DNA of 64,000 nt from Frateuria_A yonginensis (GCF_037137055.1 NZ_JBBBNY010000001.1:434001-498000), one strand, 5' to 3'. Positions 29,479-38,815 are shown, counted from the stretch's first letter. Translations and numbers: made by a program. The notes: generated from the letters alone by a model not told the origin.

Positions 29479-30204
29479 ATGAAGCTGCCGTTCCACCCCT
29501 CCGTGGCCGTGCTGTGTGGCGTGCTGGGCCTGGCCGCGTGCTCCTCGCAGGACCAGGACCAGGGCGGCACCCCGGCGCCGGCGGCCTCCGCCCAGGACGA
29601 CGCTGCCGCGCGCAAGCTTGATACCTATCGCCAGCTGCTGCGCATCCACAACGACGAGATGGCGGTGACGATGGGCCACGACATCCTGGACCACTATCCG
29701 GGGAGCGCGGCGGCGAAGGAGGTACAGCAGACGCTGCCGGCCATCGAGAAGCGCTGGAAGGAGGAGGGCGAGAAGCGCCGCCTGGCCGGGCTGTGGCTGT
29801 ACCAGGTCTCGCCCATGCAGGGCGGCACGCAGTCGACCGCCACCATCTATTCCAGCGAGCCTGCCGGCAACGACCGCGTGCGGCTGGTGCTGCGCCGGCA
29901 TACCGAATGGGGCCAGAACGCGTTCCTGTTCGGCAGCGGGCACGGCTTCGTGTGCCGCGGCAACTGCACCATCCCCGCCACCTTCGACGGCAAGCCGCAC
30001 GGCATCAAGGCCTTCGCGCCGTCCACCGGCGAGCCGGCGCTGATGATCCGCGACGACAAGGACTTCATCGCCCGGCTCGAAAAGGCCAGGAAGATCACCA
30101 TGGAGGTGACCCGGGTGGACGGCGAGAAGAAGGAGACGCTGGTCTACGAGGTCGGCGGCTTCGATCCGTCCAAGTGGCAGGCGCTGCCGAAAAAGAAGAA
30201 GTGA
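29479..30204 (+). CDS. Lipoprotein of unknown function
   Basis: This 241-residue protein has a lipoprotein signal peptide ending in LAAC (C about residue 21). A helical segment (about 45-100) and a beta-rich C-terminal half follow. A pair of cysteines (FVCRGNC) may form a disulfide. The lysine-rich tail ends KKKK. I recognise no family. CAGGAG lies 7 nt before the ATG. It sits between the LytTR gene and another lipoprotein, all in one direction. Confidence 0.75.
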   Translation: MKLPFHPSVAVLCGVLGLAACSSQDQDQGGTPAPAASAQDDAAARKLDTYRQLLRIHNDEMAVTMGHDILDHYPGSAAAKEVQQTLPAIEKRWKEEGEKRRLAGLWLYQVSPMQGGTQSTATIYSSEPAGNDRVRLVLRRHTEWGQNAFLFGSGHGFVCRGNCTIPATFDGKPHGIKAFAPSTGEPALMIRDDKDFIARLEKARKITMEVTRVDGEKKETLVYEVGGFDPSKWQALPKKKK

Positions 30205-30271
30205 CGGTGCACCGGCGCGCTGCTCGCGCGTTGGAAGGGCGTGTTCGTCATCTGATGGAGGAGGCGCGACC

Positions 30272-30706
30272 ATGTGGCTCCAGCGCGTGTTGCTCGCCGG
30301 TACCGTCGCCGCGGTCCTGGCCGGCTGTTCCAGCGTTCCCTACGCCCCGCGCCAGGCGCAGCGGGAGGCCGCCTACGCGGCGGCCGCCGGTGCGCCGGTC
30401 ACCAGCTTCCGCTTCTTCGCCCCGCTGTGGTCGTGGGAGCCGCTGGGCACGGACGAGGTGGTGGTCTACACCAAGCCCAAAGAGGCCTGGCTGCTGGACG
30501 TGCCCGGCTGCAACGAGCTGCCGTTCGCCACGGCCATCGGGCTCACCTCCAACCTCAACCAGGTGTCGATCCGTTTCGACAAGGTGCTCACCGGGCGCAA
30601 CGACTTTCCCTGCACCATCACCCGCATCCGTCCCGTCGACGTGGCCAAGCTGAAGGCCGTGCAGCAGGAACAGCGCACGATCCAGGTGCAGCCCCGCCGC
30701 TCCTGA
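30272..30706 (+). CDS. DUF6491-type lipoprotein
   Basis: This 144-residue lipoprotein has a signal ending LAGCSS. The mature part contains the DUF6491 pattern: a W-x-W-x-LG-x-x-x-VVVYT strand, a DVPGCNEL turn with cysteine, and a late FPCTITRIRPVD. Function is unknown; the family is common in Xanthomonadales. AGGAGG precedes the ATG. Confidence 0.78.
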   Translation: MWLQRVLLAGTVAAVLAGCSSVPYAPRQAQREAAYAAAAGAPVTSFRFFAPLWSWEPLGTDEVVVYTKPKEAWLLDVPGCNELPFATAIGLTSNLNQVSIRFDKVLTGRNDFPCTITRIRPVDVAKLKAVQQEQRTIQVQPRRS

Positions 30707-30736
30707 CCGCTGGCCGCGGGCGGGCAGGGGCCGGGG

Positions 30737-31558
30737 TCAGTTGAGGAACAGCCTCTCGGCCAGCCTGGCCAGCGGCTTTTCCAGCGCGCCCTGCAGCCGC
30801 GGCGGGAAATCCAGCGGCTTGAGCAGCATCTTGACCGTCATTTCCGCCGGGATGTGCCGGCGCAGCAGGTCCTGCGCCTTGCCGGCCACGCGACGGAATG
30901 CCTCGCGGTCGCCCTTGTGCTGCGGGTAGCATTGCTCGAACACGTGGCGCAGGGCGATGTCGCTGTCCTCGCTGCGGATCTCGTTGACCCGCCGCAGCAC
31001 CGCGCGGAACACGCGGTAGCGGCCCAGCCCCTCGCTTTCCCGGTAGCGCCGGAAGTGCTGGTAGAAGTACTTGAAGTGGCGGACCTCGTCGCTCTTGATG
31101 TGGCCGGTGAGCTGCTTGAGCACCGGCTCGTCGGTGATCTCGTGCAGCGCGCGGTACAGGCTCGCGGTGCCGGTCTCGACCACGCAGCGCGCGGCCAGCT
31201 CCAGCCCGCGGCTGGTCTCCAGCTGTTCGGCGGTGCACACCGCGCCGTACTCGGCCCAGAACGCGGCGAAGCCCTTGTCCCAGTCGAACTCGGGCCACAC
31301 CGCGCGCACGTAGGCGGCCAGCGCGCGGCCGTGCTGCAGTTCTTCGTGCTCCCAGTGCTGGCTGAGCCACAGCTGCAGTTCCTGGTCACCCTCGAAATGC
31401 GCGACCAGGTTGTGCGTGTACAGGTCCGAGCCGCTCTCGACGAAGGAGGAGCTGCACAGCAGGAAGAACAGTTCCTCGTTGTGGCGGATACGGGCGCGGT
31501 CGATCCGCGAGAGGTCGAGGCTTTCCAGCGTCCAGGGCAGCGATGGGGCGTAGCTCAC
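30737..31558 (-). CDS. Ferritin-like diiron protein
   Basis: This 273-residue, nearly all-helical protein has the paired metal motifs EHEELQHGRAL and SDEVRHFKYF with an upstream acidic helix, matching ferritin-like/diiron oxidase families. It carries no desaturase domain signature, so the reaction is unknown. I chose the GTG at 31558 (VSYAPSLPW), which has AGGAT upstream. A longer frame from a GTG at 31615 is possible but lacks a good ribosome site. It is convergent with the lipoprotein gene. Confidence 0.75.
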   Translation of the reverse strand: MSYAPSLPWTLESLDLSRIDRARIRHNEELFFLLCSSSFVESGSDLYTHNLVAHFEGDQELQLWLSQHWEHEELQHGRALAAYVRAVWPEFDWDKGFAAFWAEYGAVCTAEQLETSRGLELAARCVVETGTASLYRALHEITDEPVLKQLTGHIKSDEVRHFKYFYQHFRRYRESEGLGRYRVFRAVLRRVNEIRSEDSDIALRHVFEQCYPQHKGDREAFRRVAGKAQDLLRRHIPAEMTVKMLLKPLDFPPRLQGALEKPLARLAERLFLN

Positions 31559-31653
31559 GCGGGCATCCTGTGAAGGCGCGGCATGATTCGCGCGTGTGAC
31601 GGAACGATGACGCACAGCATACGGCCTGGGGGCGCATCCGGATTAACGCCGCC

Positions 31654-32070
31654 CTAGCGCACCACGGTGACCGGCACGTTCGCCCGCGCGAGCACGTCGC
31701 CCGAGACCGAGCCGAGCAGCCAGCGCGCCAACGCGCCGCGTTCGGTGTGGCCGATCACGATGTGATCGACGCCGTGCTGTTCCACCTGGCCGAGCAGCAC
31801 GTCGCCCGGGCTGCCGTGCACGACCTCCACGTCCACCAGCTCCCTGGCATCGGGTTCCATCGCCGTCAGTTCGTCGAGGAGCTCCTGTGCGCGCTGGGCG
31901 CCGGAGTCGGCCATCATCAGCGCGCAGGCGTCGGCGCCGCCCTCGGTCACCTGCAGCACCGAGACCACGCGAACCCGGCCATGGCAGGCGCGCGCCAGTC
32001 CGACGGCGAGCTGGAAGGCGCGCTGCGAGGAGGGCGAGCCGTCGTAGCCGACCAGCAGGTAGTTGAACAT
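31654..32070 (-). CDS. Universal stress protein (UspA family)
   Basis: This 138-residue protein has the Usp fold with N-terminal YLLVGYDGS and the ATP-binding signature G-x2-G-x9-G(S) in GHTERGALARWLLGSVS. Nucleotide-binding Usp proteins act in stress and energy signalling. GGAG precedes the ATG. A CATAAT -10 box (minus strand, 32101-32106) lies within the end of the brkB-like gene, so it has its own promoter. Confidence 0.88.
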   Translation of the reverse strand: MFNYLLVGYDGSPSSQRAFQLAVGLARACHGRVRVVSVLQVTEGGADACALMMADSGAQRAQELLDELTAMEPDARELVDVEVVHGSPGDVLLGQVEQHGVDHIVIGHTERGALARWLLGSVSGDVLARANVPVTVVR

Positions 32071-32101
32071 GGCCGCATCTCCGTTGGCGATCGCGTCCCG
32101 A

Positions 32102-32986
32102 TTATGCCGCCGGCCCTCGACGCTCGCAGGGCGATTCCAGCTCGGCATGCGCGTCGGGCCGGATCGGCACGCCACGCACCGCGGCCACGTTCTGGGTCAG
32201 CTCCGCGCCCAGCAACAGGATCACCACCGAGTAGTACACCCACACCAGCAGCACCACCACGCTGCCGGCCGGACCGTAGGCGCCGCCGACGTCGCTGTGG
32301 CTGAGGTAGAAGCTGATGCCGAACTTGCCGATCGCGAACAGCACCGCGGTGAAGACGCCGCCGAGCACGGCGTCGGGCCAATCGATGCGCGCGTCGGGCA
32401 GCACCTTGTAGATCGAGGCGAACACCAGCCCGAACAGCACCAGCGCCACTGCCGCCTCGAGCAGGTCCCAGACCACCGTGTCGTTGCGTACGAACACGGC
32501 GATCGCCGTACTGGCCACCAGCGAGACGATCAGCAGGAAGGCCAGCGTGAGCAGCAGGCCCAGGGCGTGCACGCGGGTGAGCAGCCAGCTGAAGACCGCG
32601 TTGCGCGGTGCCGCGCGCAGGTTCCACACCCGGTTGATCGCCAGCTGCAGCTGGGCGAACACGGTCGAGGCACCGATCAGCGTCACCAGCAGGCCGGCGA
32701 TACCCGCCCAGTGGCCGAGCTGCGGGCGTTGCTCGGCGTTGCTGATCACCAGCTTCACCGCGTCGGAGGCGCGCGTGCCGACCAGCCGGTTGATCGAGGC
32801 GACCAGCTGGTCCTGCCAGTCCGGCTGCAGCGAGGTGACCAGCCACAGCAGCAGCACCAGCATCGGCGCGAAGGAAAGGGCCGAATAGAACGCCACCGCG
32901 GCGGCGTGCGTCATGAGGTCGTCCTCCGCCGCGCCGCGCACCGTGCACTTGACGACCTTCTTGGTGAATTGCCAAAGCGACCGCAT
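32102..32986 (-). CDS. YihY/BrkB family membrane protein
   Basis: This 294-residue inner-membrane protein has six membrane segments and the BrkB hallmarks: an early DDLMTHAAAVAFYSALSFAP and the late GGAYGPAGSVVVLLVWVYYS. E. coli YihY is not a ribonuclease despite earlier naming, and its role remains unclear. GGAGGG lies 8-13 nt before the ATG at 32986. Confidence 0.9.
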   Translation of the reverse strand: MRSLWQFTKKVVKCTVRGAAEDDLMTHAAAVAFYSALSFAPMLVLLLWLVTSLQPDWQDQLVASINRLVGTRASDAVKLVISNAEQRPQLGHWAGIAGLLVTLIGASTVFAQLQLAINRVWNLRAAPRNAVFSWLLTRVHALGLLLTLAFLLIVSLVASTAIAVFVRNDTVVWDLLEAAVALVLFGLVFASIYKVLPDARIDWPDAVLGGVFTAVLFAIGKFGISFYLSHSDVGGAYGPAGSVVVLLVWVYYSVVILLLGAELTQNVAAVRGVPIRPDAHAELESPCERRGPAA

Positions 32987-33137
32987 CCGTCGCCCTCCAG
33001 GCTGTCCCGCGAAAGCTTGCCGCGCGACATGCGCGGCGGCCGTGAACGCCTGCGGCCGCCAGGCTGCGGTTCCTTCACGCCGCTGCGCCCAGACTTTCCA
33101 CCGGCCTCGAGCACCCCGGCTGGGGTAAGGAGACGAC

Positions 33138-33593
33138 ATGAACATGCGCACCGTTGCACTGGCGAGCCTGGCTCTGGCTGGCGCCACCGCGCTGGCCGCA
33201 CTCCCGCAGCGCGCAAATGCCACCGAGCCGACGGTCAAGTGCGAGCTCAGCTACAACCTGCAGGGCTGGTCGATCATCTACAAGCAGGCCGAGGGCACCG
33301 GCATGGTGACCTGCAACAACGGGCAAAGTGCCGCGGTGAAGATCCGCGTGGTCGGCGGCGGCCTCACCGCCGGCAAGTACCGCGTCGAGAACGGCAAGGG
33401 CGAGATCACCAAGGTGCACGGCATCGACGAGGTGTTCGGCGACTACGTGCAGGCCGGCGCCGAGGCCGGCGTGGTCAAGAGCGCCCAGGCGCAGGTGCTG
33501 ACCAAGGGCACCATCTCGCTGGCGCTGTCGGGTACCGGCCAGGGCATCGACCTGGGCGTGTCGGTGGGCAAGTTCACCATCTCGCGCCAGTGA
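33138..33593 (+). CDS. Exported protein of unknown function
   Basis: This 151-residue protein has a signal peptide (MNMRTVALASLALAGATALA...). A mature beta-rich domain of about 120 residues contains two cysteines (KCELSY, TCNNGQ) that may form a disulfide. AAGGAG lies 6 nt before the ATG, a strong site. I recognise no family. Confidence 0.75.
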   Translation: MNMRTVALASLALAGATALAALPQRANATEPTVKCELSYNLQGWSIIYKQAEGTGMVTCNNGQSAAVKIRVVGGGLTAGKYRVENGKGEITKVHGIDEVFGDYVQAGAEAGVVKSAQAQVLTKGTISLALSGTGQGIDLGVSVGKFTISRQ

Positions 33594-33684
33594 CCGCGGT
33601 CGGGGCGGCTCGCGCCCCTGTGCCGCGATGTCAGGACATCCGTGCCGGCGTACACTCGGCGGGTCTTCCCTGAGGAGTCCCGCC

Positions 33685-34215
33685 ATGCGCCGCTTCATCC
33701 TCCCCGTCGTGCTCGCCCTGTTCGTCGGCCTGGTCGCGCCGGCGTTCGCCGCCATGCCGCAGGTCGGCCAGCCGGCCCCCGCCTTCCGCCTGCAGGACCA
33801 GAACGGCCATTGGCACACCCCGGCCGACCACCGCGGCCGCTGGCTGGTGCTGTACTTCTATCCCAAGGACTTCACCCCCGGCTGCACCACCGAGGTGTGC
33901 ACCTTCCGCGACGACGTGCTCAAGCTGCGCAAGGCCGGCGCTGACGTGGTCGGCGTGAGCCTGGACGACGTCAAGTCGCACGCCGAGTTCGCCCGGAAGT
34001 ACCACGTGCCGTTCCCGCTGCTGTCCGACGCCGACCGCAAGGTGGCCGAGGCCTACGGTGTGCTGACCAGCCGCGGCGGCATGCACTACGCCAAGCGCAC
34101 CACCTTCCTGATCGACCCCGAGGGCCAGGTGGCCAAGGTCTACGAGGACGTGGACCCGGAGAAGAACTCCGCCCAGGTGCTGGCCGACCTCGACCGGCTG
34201 AAGGCGTCGTCCTGA
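33685..34215 (+). CDS. Exported BCP-type peroxiredoxin
   Basis: This 176-residue peroxiredoxin has the BCP/PrxQ active site PKDFTPGCTTEVC, with peroxidatic C67 and resolving C72. Unlike cytoplasmic BCP it begins with a signal peptide (about 1-22, ending FAA), so it acts in the periplasm. TGAGGAG precedes the ATG and TACACT upstream is a candidate -10. The stop overlaps the next start by one base (TGATG). Confidence 0.9.
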   Translation: MRRFILPVVLALFVGLVAPAFAAMPQVGQPAPAFRLQDQNGHWHTPADHRGRWLVLYFYPKDFTPGCTTEVCTFRDDVLKLRKAGADVVGVSLDDVKSHAEFARKYHVPFPLLSDADRKVAEAYGVLTSRGGMHYAKRTTFLIDPEGQVAKVYEDVDPEKNSAQVLADLDRLKASS

Positions 34216-34676
34216 TGGCTGTATCCGCCAAGGCGGCTTCGCCGCCGCGCTTCGCCGCCTGGCGCGTGGCCGCCTGGATCGTGCTGCTGCTCGCCGCCTT
34301 CGGCGGCGTGCAGTACCTGCGTCACGGCGACTGGCCCTACCTGGTCGGCAGCTTGGTGGTGATCGTGGCCTGCGCCGGCGGCATCCTGCGCCAGGCCTGG
34401 GCGCGGCAGACGCTGCGCGCGGTCGCGCTGCTGCTGGTGCTGTGGGTACTGGCCAGCAGCGGCCTGATGCTGGCGCAATGGGGCCAGTTCGCCGCCGCCC
34501 GTGCCCGCGCGATGGGCCAGCCGCAGCCGGAACTGGTGCTGCTGGTGATCGAACAGGCCCGCCGCAGCTACCTGCTGGGGCTGGTGCTGAAGGCGCTGCT
34601 GCTGCCGCTGTTGCTGTGGCTGGCCTGGCAGCTCGGCCGGCCGACGGTGCGCGCGCAGTTCCTCGCGCGCCCTTGA
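34215..34676 (+). CDS. Small membrane protein of unknown function
   Basis: This 153-residue protein has four predicted hydrophobic helices and short loops. It is translationally coupled to the peroxiredoxin (TGATG overlap). I recognise no family. The membrane partner could be an electron donor site, but no cysteines are visible to support this. Confidence 0.7.
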   Translation: MAVSAKAASPPRFAAWRVAAWIVLLLAAFGGVQYLRHGDWPYLVGSLVVIVACAGGILRQAWARQTLRAVALLLVLWVLASSGLMLAQWGQFAAARARAMGQPQPELVLLVIEQARRSYLLGLVLKALLLPLLLWLAWQLGRPTVRAQFLARP

Positions 34677-34723
34677 TCGGCTGGCGCTAGACTGCCGGCA
34701 GTTCCAGAACGCGGAGAACACGG

Positions 34724-35557
34724 ATGAAGCGTCTGCTGTTGGGGGTGCTGGGAGTACTGCTGGCTGGAACCGCGATCGCATCCGGGCCCTCCGTGCGCGA
34801 CCGGGTGGAAGCGAGCATGGTGGTCACCGGAACCATCGGGATAACCCCGAAGGGTACGGTGCTCGGCTACGCGCTGGACCGGCCCGATCGGCTATCGCCG
34901 CTGGTGACCCGGTTGATCGGCCAGGACGTGCCGCGCTGGACCTTCAAGCCTGTACTGATGCACGGCAAGCCGGTGGCGGCCAAGGCCAAGATGAGCCTGC
35001 GTCTGGTGGCCACGCCCATCGGCGACGACAGGTTCCAGGTCGCCATCCGCAGCGCGTACTTCGGGGAGCCGGACGGCTCGATGGTCAAGGACATGAGCGA
35101 TCGCCCCCGTTACCCGGAACCGGCGATCCATGCGCGGGTCGAAGGCACGGTCTTCCTTGCGCTGCGGATCGACCGCGCAGGCAAGGTGCACGATGCGGTC
35201 GCACAGCAGGTGAACTTGCGCGCGATTGCGAGCGAGAGGGTGCTGCAGCGCTGGCGCCAGCTGTTCGCCGAATCCGGGCTGGCGGCGGCCCGGCATTGGA
35301 CCTTCGCCCCGGCGGCCTCCGACGACACCGGACTCTACCGCGTCGTGCGCGTGCCCATCGCCTACGAGCTGCACGAACAGGGCACCGCACGCCCCGACCA
35401 CTACGGCCAGTGGATCGGCTATGTGCCGGGTCCGGTCGAACCGGCGCCGTGGTTCGACAAGGACAAGATGCTGACCGGCAGCAATGACGCACTGCCCGGC
35501 GACGGCGTCTACGGCGAATCCAGCCTTTCCCTGCTTACACCGCTCGACCGCAGCTGA
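34724..35557 (+). CDS. Exported protein with TonB-like C-terminal domain
   Basis: This 277-residue protein has a signal peptide (about 1-20). In the middle is a TonB-C-like domain (YPEPAIHARVEGTVFLALRIDRAGKV, about 127-152) of the kind found in energy transducers, but no proline-rich spacer or membrane anchor typical of TonB. GGAG and a TAGACT box precede the ATG. A role in the cell envelope is inferred; it is not a complete TonB. Confidence 0.75.
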   Translation: MKRLLLGVLGVLLAGTAIASGPSVRDRVEASMVVTGTIGITPKGTVLGYALDRPDRLSPLVTRLIGQDVPRWTFKPVLMHGKPVAAKAKMSLRLVATPIGDDRFQVAIRSAYFGEPDGSMVKDMSDRPRYPEPAIHARVEGTVFLALRIDRAGKVHDAVAQQVNLRAIASERVLQRWRQLFAESGLAAARHWTFAPAASDDTGLYRVVRVPIAYELHEQGTARPDHYGQWIGYVPGPVEPAPWFDKDKMLTGSNDALPGDGVYGESSLSLLTPLDRS

Positions 35558-35630
35558 GACGAGCGCGGTTCAGCCACGGTTGACGCGCAGGCGGGTATCG
35601 CTTGATTCCCTCGCATCATGGAGTGGCCCG

Positions 35631-36383
35631 ATGCGCCTGCGGCCCCTGTTCGCCAGCCTGATCCTGTCCTGCGCATGGCCGACCCTGCACGCGCAGGACC
35701 TGGCGGCCACCTGCCGCGCCAGCAGCAGCTACGACCTCACGCTCAAGCCGGACAGCCTGCTGTTCGACCGGCCGCAGCCGGCGCCGTTCCACGTACAGAT
35801 CGCCGACGGCAGCCTGCGCACGGACGGCAGGCCGGTGCGCCTCAGCCCGGAGAACCAGGACCGGCTGGCGCTGTTCGAGCGGGAGCTGCGCGCGCTGGTG
35901 CCGCGCGTGCGTGCGGTGGCGGACAGCGGCGTCGACCTGGCCGTGCGCGCCCTGCACGAGGAAGCGGCGGGCATGCATCTGGCGCCCTCGACGCTGGCCG
36001 AGCTGGACCGGCGCCTCGCCGCGCACGCGGCCGAGCTCAAGCGACGCGTCGCGCAGAGCAACAGCACGCACGACTGGCAGGGCGATCTGGCGCAGCAGTA
36101 CGCCGACCGGATCGCCGGCGACCTGGTGCCGCTGATCGCCGCGGATCTGGGCCAGCAGGCGCTGGCCGCGGCGATGAACGGCGATCTGGCCGAGGCGGCC
36201 CGGCTGCGCGACCAGGCGACGGACCTGGCGACACGCCTGCAGCCCCGGCTGCAGGCGCGCATGCAGGCCCTGCGTCCGCAGGTGCAGGCGTTGTGCCCGG
36301 CGATCCGGCGCCTGGCCGAATTGCAGCAGGACGTACCGGGGGCCGACGGCCGACCGCTGGAGCTGTTGCAGGTCGGCCCGTGA
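35631..36383 (+). CDS. DUF2884 (YggN-like) exported protein, copy 1
   Basis: This 250-residue protein has a signal peptide (MRLRPLFASLILSCAWPTLHA). It carries the DUF2884 pattern: an N-terminal Cys, a YDLTLKPDSLLFDR strand, LRTDGRPVRLSPE, a long helical coiled middle, and a late C in ALCPAIRRL. E. coli YggN is a periplasmic protein of unknown function. A second member starts 1.65 kb downstream. No strong ribosome site is visible before the ATG. Confidence 0.85.
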   Translation: MRLRPLFASLILSCAWPTLHAQDLAATCRASSSYDLTLKPDSLLFDRPQPAPFHVQIADGSLRTDGRPVRLSPENQDRLALFERELRALVPRVRAVADSGVDLAVRALHEEAAGMHLAPSTLAELDRRLAAHAAELKRRVAQSNSTHDWQGDLAQQYADRIAGDLVPLIAADLGQQALAAAMNGDLAEAARLRDQATDLATRLQPRLQARMQALRPQVQALCPAIRRLAELQQDVPGADGRPLELLQVGP

Positions 36384-36586
36384 GGGCTGCGGGGCGGGCT
36401 CGTCCCGCGCCGGGGACGGTCGCCGCGCGCGGGGTGGCACGCGGCGCGTGAATGCGCGCAGACCAATCCGAATGGCGCCTGACGGCCGGTGCCGCGGGGC
36501 AGCGGCGCGCAAGGGGGTTAATCCGCGGCTAAGTCGGTGCGGCCGACCATGGGCGACCCATCCGACTGGCTAAGGAGCCCGGCCTC

Positions 36587-37027
36587 GTGGCGCCACGCCC
36601 GCAGACCCTGTTCAACGCGCTGATCCGCCGCGGCATCGACCTGCGCGCGCTCTACCGCGACGCTTCCGCCCAGGCCAGCGAGCCGGGCCTGCGCGTCGTG
36701 CTGGGCGAGAACGCCGGCGCGCTCGACCAGGTGATCGCCGATCTGCAGGCCCAGGTGCGCCAGCTGGGCGGTACCCCGGCGCGGCGCGGGCGCTTCGGCG
36801 GCGCGGCCCGGCGGCAGTTGATCGAATGGCTGCTGCCGACGACGCCGCACCGCGACCTCGCCTGGATCGCCCGGCTGGCACACAGCGAGGCGGCGCTGGT
36901 GCATGCGTTCGAGGAGGGTCTGCAACACGCCTCGCCGGAGGCCGCGCTGGTGCTGCGCCGGCAGCTGCCACGCCTGCAGGGCATCCACCTGGACATGCAC
37001 AGCCTCGCCCGTGCCCGGCGCTGCTAA
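36587..37027 (+). CDS. PA2169-type four-helix-bundle protein (DUF2383)
   Basis: This 146-residue all-helical protein resembles PA2169/DUF2383 proteins with a ferritin-like fold: an N-terminal TLFNALIRRGIDLRALYRDA and a second half with HSEAALVHAFEEGLQ. The usual metal ligands are incomplete, so iron storage is not implied. It starts with GTG preceded by AAGGAG. Upstream is a 203-base gap in which I see only a palindrome-rich GC tract. Confidence 0.75.
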   Translation: MAPRPQTLFNALIRRGIDLRALYRDASAQASEPGLRVVLGENAGALDQVIADLQAQVRQLGGTPARRGRFGGAARRQLIEWLLPTTPHRDLAWIARLAHSEAALVHAFEEGLQHASPEAALVLRRQLPRLQGIHLDMHSLARARRC

Positions 37028-37054
37028 GCTCCCCGCGCGAGGGGGGACGACGGT

Positions 37055-37627
37055 ATGACGGCAAGCGCCCGCGAGGTGCTGGATTTCTGGTTCGCAGACG
37101 AGAACGCGGTGCGCTGGTTCCGTCCCGACGAGGCGTTCGATCGCACCGTGCGCGAGCGTTTCGGCGGCACACTGGAGGCGGCCGCCCGCGGCGAGCTCGA
37201 CGACTGGGCGGCCACGCCGCGCGGCCGGCTGGCGCTGCTGATCGTGCTGGACCAGTTCAGCCGCAACATCTACCGGGGCGACGCGCGTGCGTTCGCACAG
37301 GACCCGAAGGCACAGGCAGTGGCGCTGGCCGGACTCGAGCGGCGCGACGACGAGGCGCTGGCGCCGCTGGAGCGGCTGTTCGCCTACCTGCCGCTGGAGC
37401 ACGCCGAGGACCTCGCGTTGCAGTGGCGTTCGGTGACGCTGTTCCGCGCGCTTGCCCTACAGGCACCGCCCGCGGACCGCGCGCAATATGAGGGCTATCT
37501 CGACTACGCCCGCCGCCACTGCGAGGTGATCGCGCGTTTCGGCCGCTTCCCGCACCGCAATGCGGTGCTGGACCGTCCCAGCACGCCCGACGAACGCGAC
37601 TACCTGGCACAGGGCGGCGGCTTCTAG
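37055..37627 (+). CDS. DUF924 family protein
   Basis: This 190-residue helical protein begins with VLDFWFADENAVRWF and has the DUF924 block LLIVLDQFSRNIYRGDARAFA and a late RFGRFPHRN. The family is widespread in bacteria and some eukaryotes; TPR-like helical packing is seen in structures, with no known function. A GGGGGG tract precedes the ATG. Confidence 0.88.
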   Translation: MTASAREVLDFWFADENAVRWFRPDEAFDRTVRERFGGTLEAAARGELDDWAATPRGRLALLIVLDQFSRNIYRGDARAFAQDPKAQAVALAGLERRDDEALAPLERLFAYLPLEHAEDLALQWRSVTLFRALALQAPPADRAQYEGYLDYARRHCEVIARFGRFPHRNAVLDRPSTPDERDYLAQGGGF

Positions 37628-37667
37628 CGCGGCCGGCGCGTGCCGGCCATCCAGGGAGGGAACGCAC

Positions 37668-37946
37668 ATGCGCAGCCTGCTGATCGGTGGCCTGTGGCTA
37701 CTGGCTTTCTCCGCGGGCGCCTCGGACACGCTGCGCGTGGGCAGCCGCCTGCTGGTGAGCGGCGACAGCGCCACCCAGGTGCGGCAGCTGCTCGGCCGGC
37801 CGGTGCGCGTTTCGCATCGGCGCGGATCGCACCGCCGCGGCGTGCTCGAGCCGGCCAGCGAGCGCTGGCTGTACCGGCTGGACGGCCGCGAGGTCACCGT
37901 GGTGCTGGTCGACGGCAAGGTGGAGGAGATCGTGCAGCGCCCATGA
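37668..37946 (+). CDS. Small exported DUF2845-like protein
   Basis: This 92-residue protein has a short signal peptide (about 1-18). The mature part LRVGSRLLVSGDSATQVRQLLGRP matches the DUF2845/SmpA-like beta-lactamase-inhibitor fold pattern. GAGGG precedes the ATG. It lies between DUF924 and the second DUF2884 gene. Confidence 0.65.
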   Translation: MRSLLIGGLWLLAFSAGASDTLRVGSRLLVSGDSATQVRQLLGRPVRVSHRRGSHRRGVLEPASERWLYRLDGREVTVVLVDGKVEEIVQRP

Positions 37947-38032
37947 CCGATGGCACGGCATGACGCCTGGCCCATGCCGCCGGCGGGGTACTGGCGGAAG
38001 CTTGCGGCGTATCGCTTCCAGGGAGCACGCCG

Positions 38033-38815
38033 ATGCGCCATACGACCATCGCATTCGCCTTCGTCGCCGGTCTGGCGCTGGGTCTGCCGGCGCATGCGCA
38101 CGGCGCGCATTTCCACGAGTCCTGCAGCTTCGGCACCGAGTATGACGTCGCGGTGAAGCCGGACGGCATCCTGTTCGAGCGCAGCGGCGGCACCCCCGCG
38201 AGCGTCTTCATGCACGACGGCGCCCTGCGTGTGGATGGCCGGCCGGTGACGGTCTCGCCAGCCGACGCCTCGCGCCTGCGCGAGTACGAGAGCCAGGTGC
38301 GCGGCCTGCTGCCGGAAGTCGCCTCGATCGCACGCGAAGGCGTGGACATCGGCTTCGACGCGCTGACCACGGTGGTGGCCACCTTCGCCGACACGGCCGA
38401 CGAGCGTGCGCGCCTGACCGCCCAGCTCAACGACCAGCACCGGCAGGCGCTGGCCAGCGTCGACAACGGCCTGGGTCGTGGCGTCTGGCGCCAGCACGGC
38501 GTGGAGGACCTGATGGAGCACCAGGTCGGTGACGCCGTGGCGACCCTGGTCAGCACGGTCACCGCGAACGCCGTGAAGGCGGCGCTGAGCGGCGACCAGA
38601 GCAAGGTGGCCGCACTGGAGGCGCGCGCCGACGCCCTGGAGCGCACCATCGACAAGGAGGTCGACGCCCGTGCCGACAAGCTCGGCGAGCGTGCCGATGC
38701 GCTGTGCCCGCGCATGGCGCGCCTCGACCAGCTGCAGCAGCAGTTCCAGTTCCGGCTGCAGGACGGCTCGCGCCTGGCGCTGGTCGACCACGACGACAAC
38801 GAGGCTGCGCACTGA
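38033..38815 (+). CDS. DUF2884 (YggN-like) exported protein, copy 2
   Basis: This 260-residue protein has a signal peptide (about 1-22) and a histidine-rich mature N-terminus (HAHGAHFHESC). The DUF2884 pattern is clear: YDVAVKPDGILFER, LRVDGRPVTVSP, and a late ALCPRMARL. It is paralogous to the gene at 35631 but diverged. AGGGAG precedes the ATG and a strong terminator follows at 38896. Confidence 0.85.
   Translation: MRHTTIAFAFVAGLALGLPAHAHGAHFHESCSFGTEYDVAVKPDGILFERSGGTPASVFMHDGALRVDGRPVTVSPADASRLREYESQVRGLLPEVASIAREGVDIGFDALTTVVATFADTADERARLTAQLNDQHRQALASVDNGLGRGVWRQHGVEDLMEHQVGDAVATLVSTVTANAVKAALSGDQSKVAALEARADALERTIDKEVDARADKLGERADALCPRMARLDQLQQQFQFRLQDGSRLALVDHDDNEAAH

Noticed and set aside
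34724..35557. TonB energy transducer
   Set aside because: Only a TonB-C-like domain is present; there is a cleavable-type signal and no proline-rich spacer, ExbBD genes or membrane anchor.
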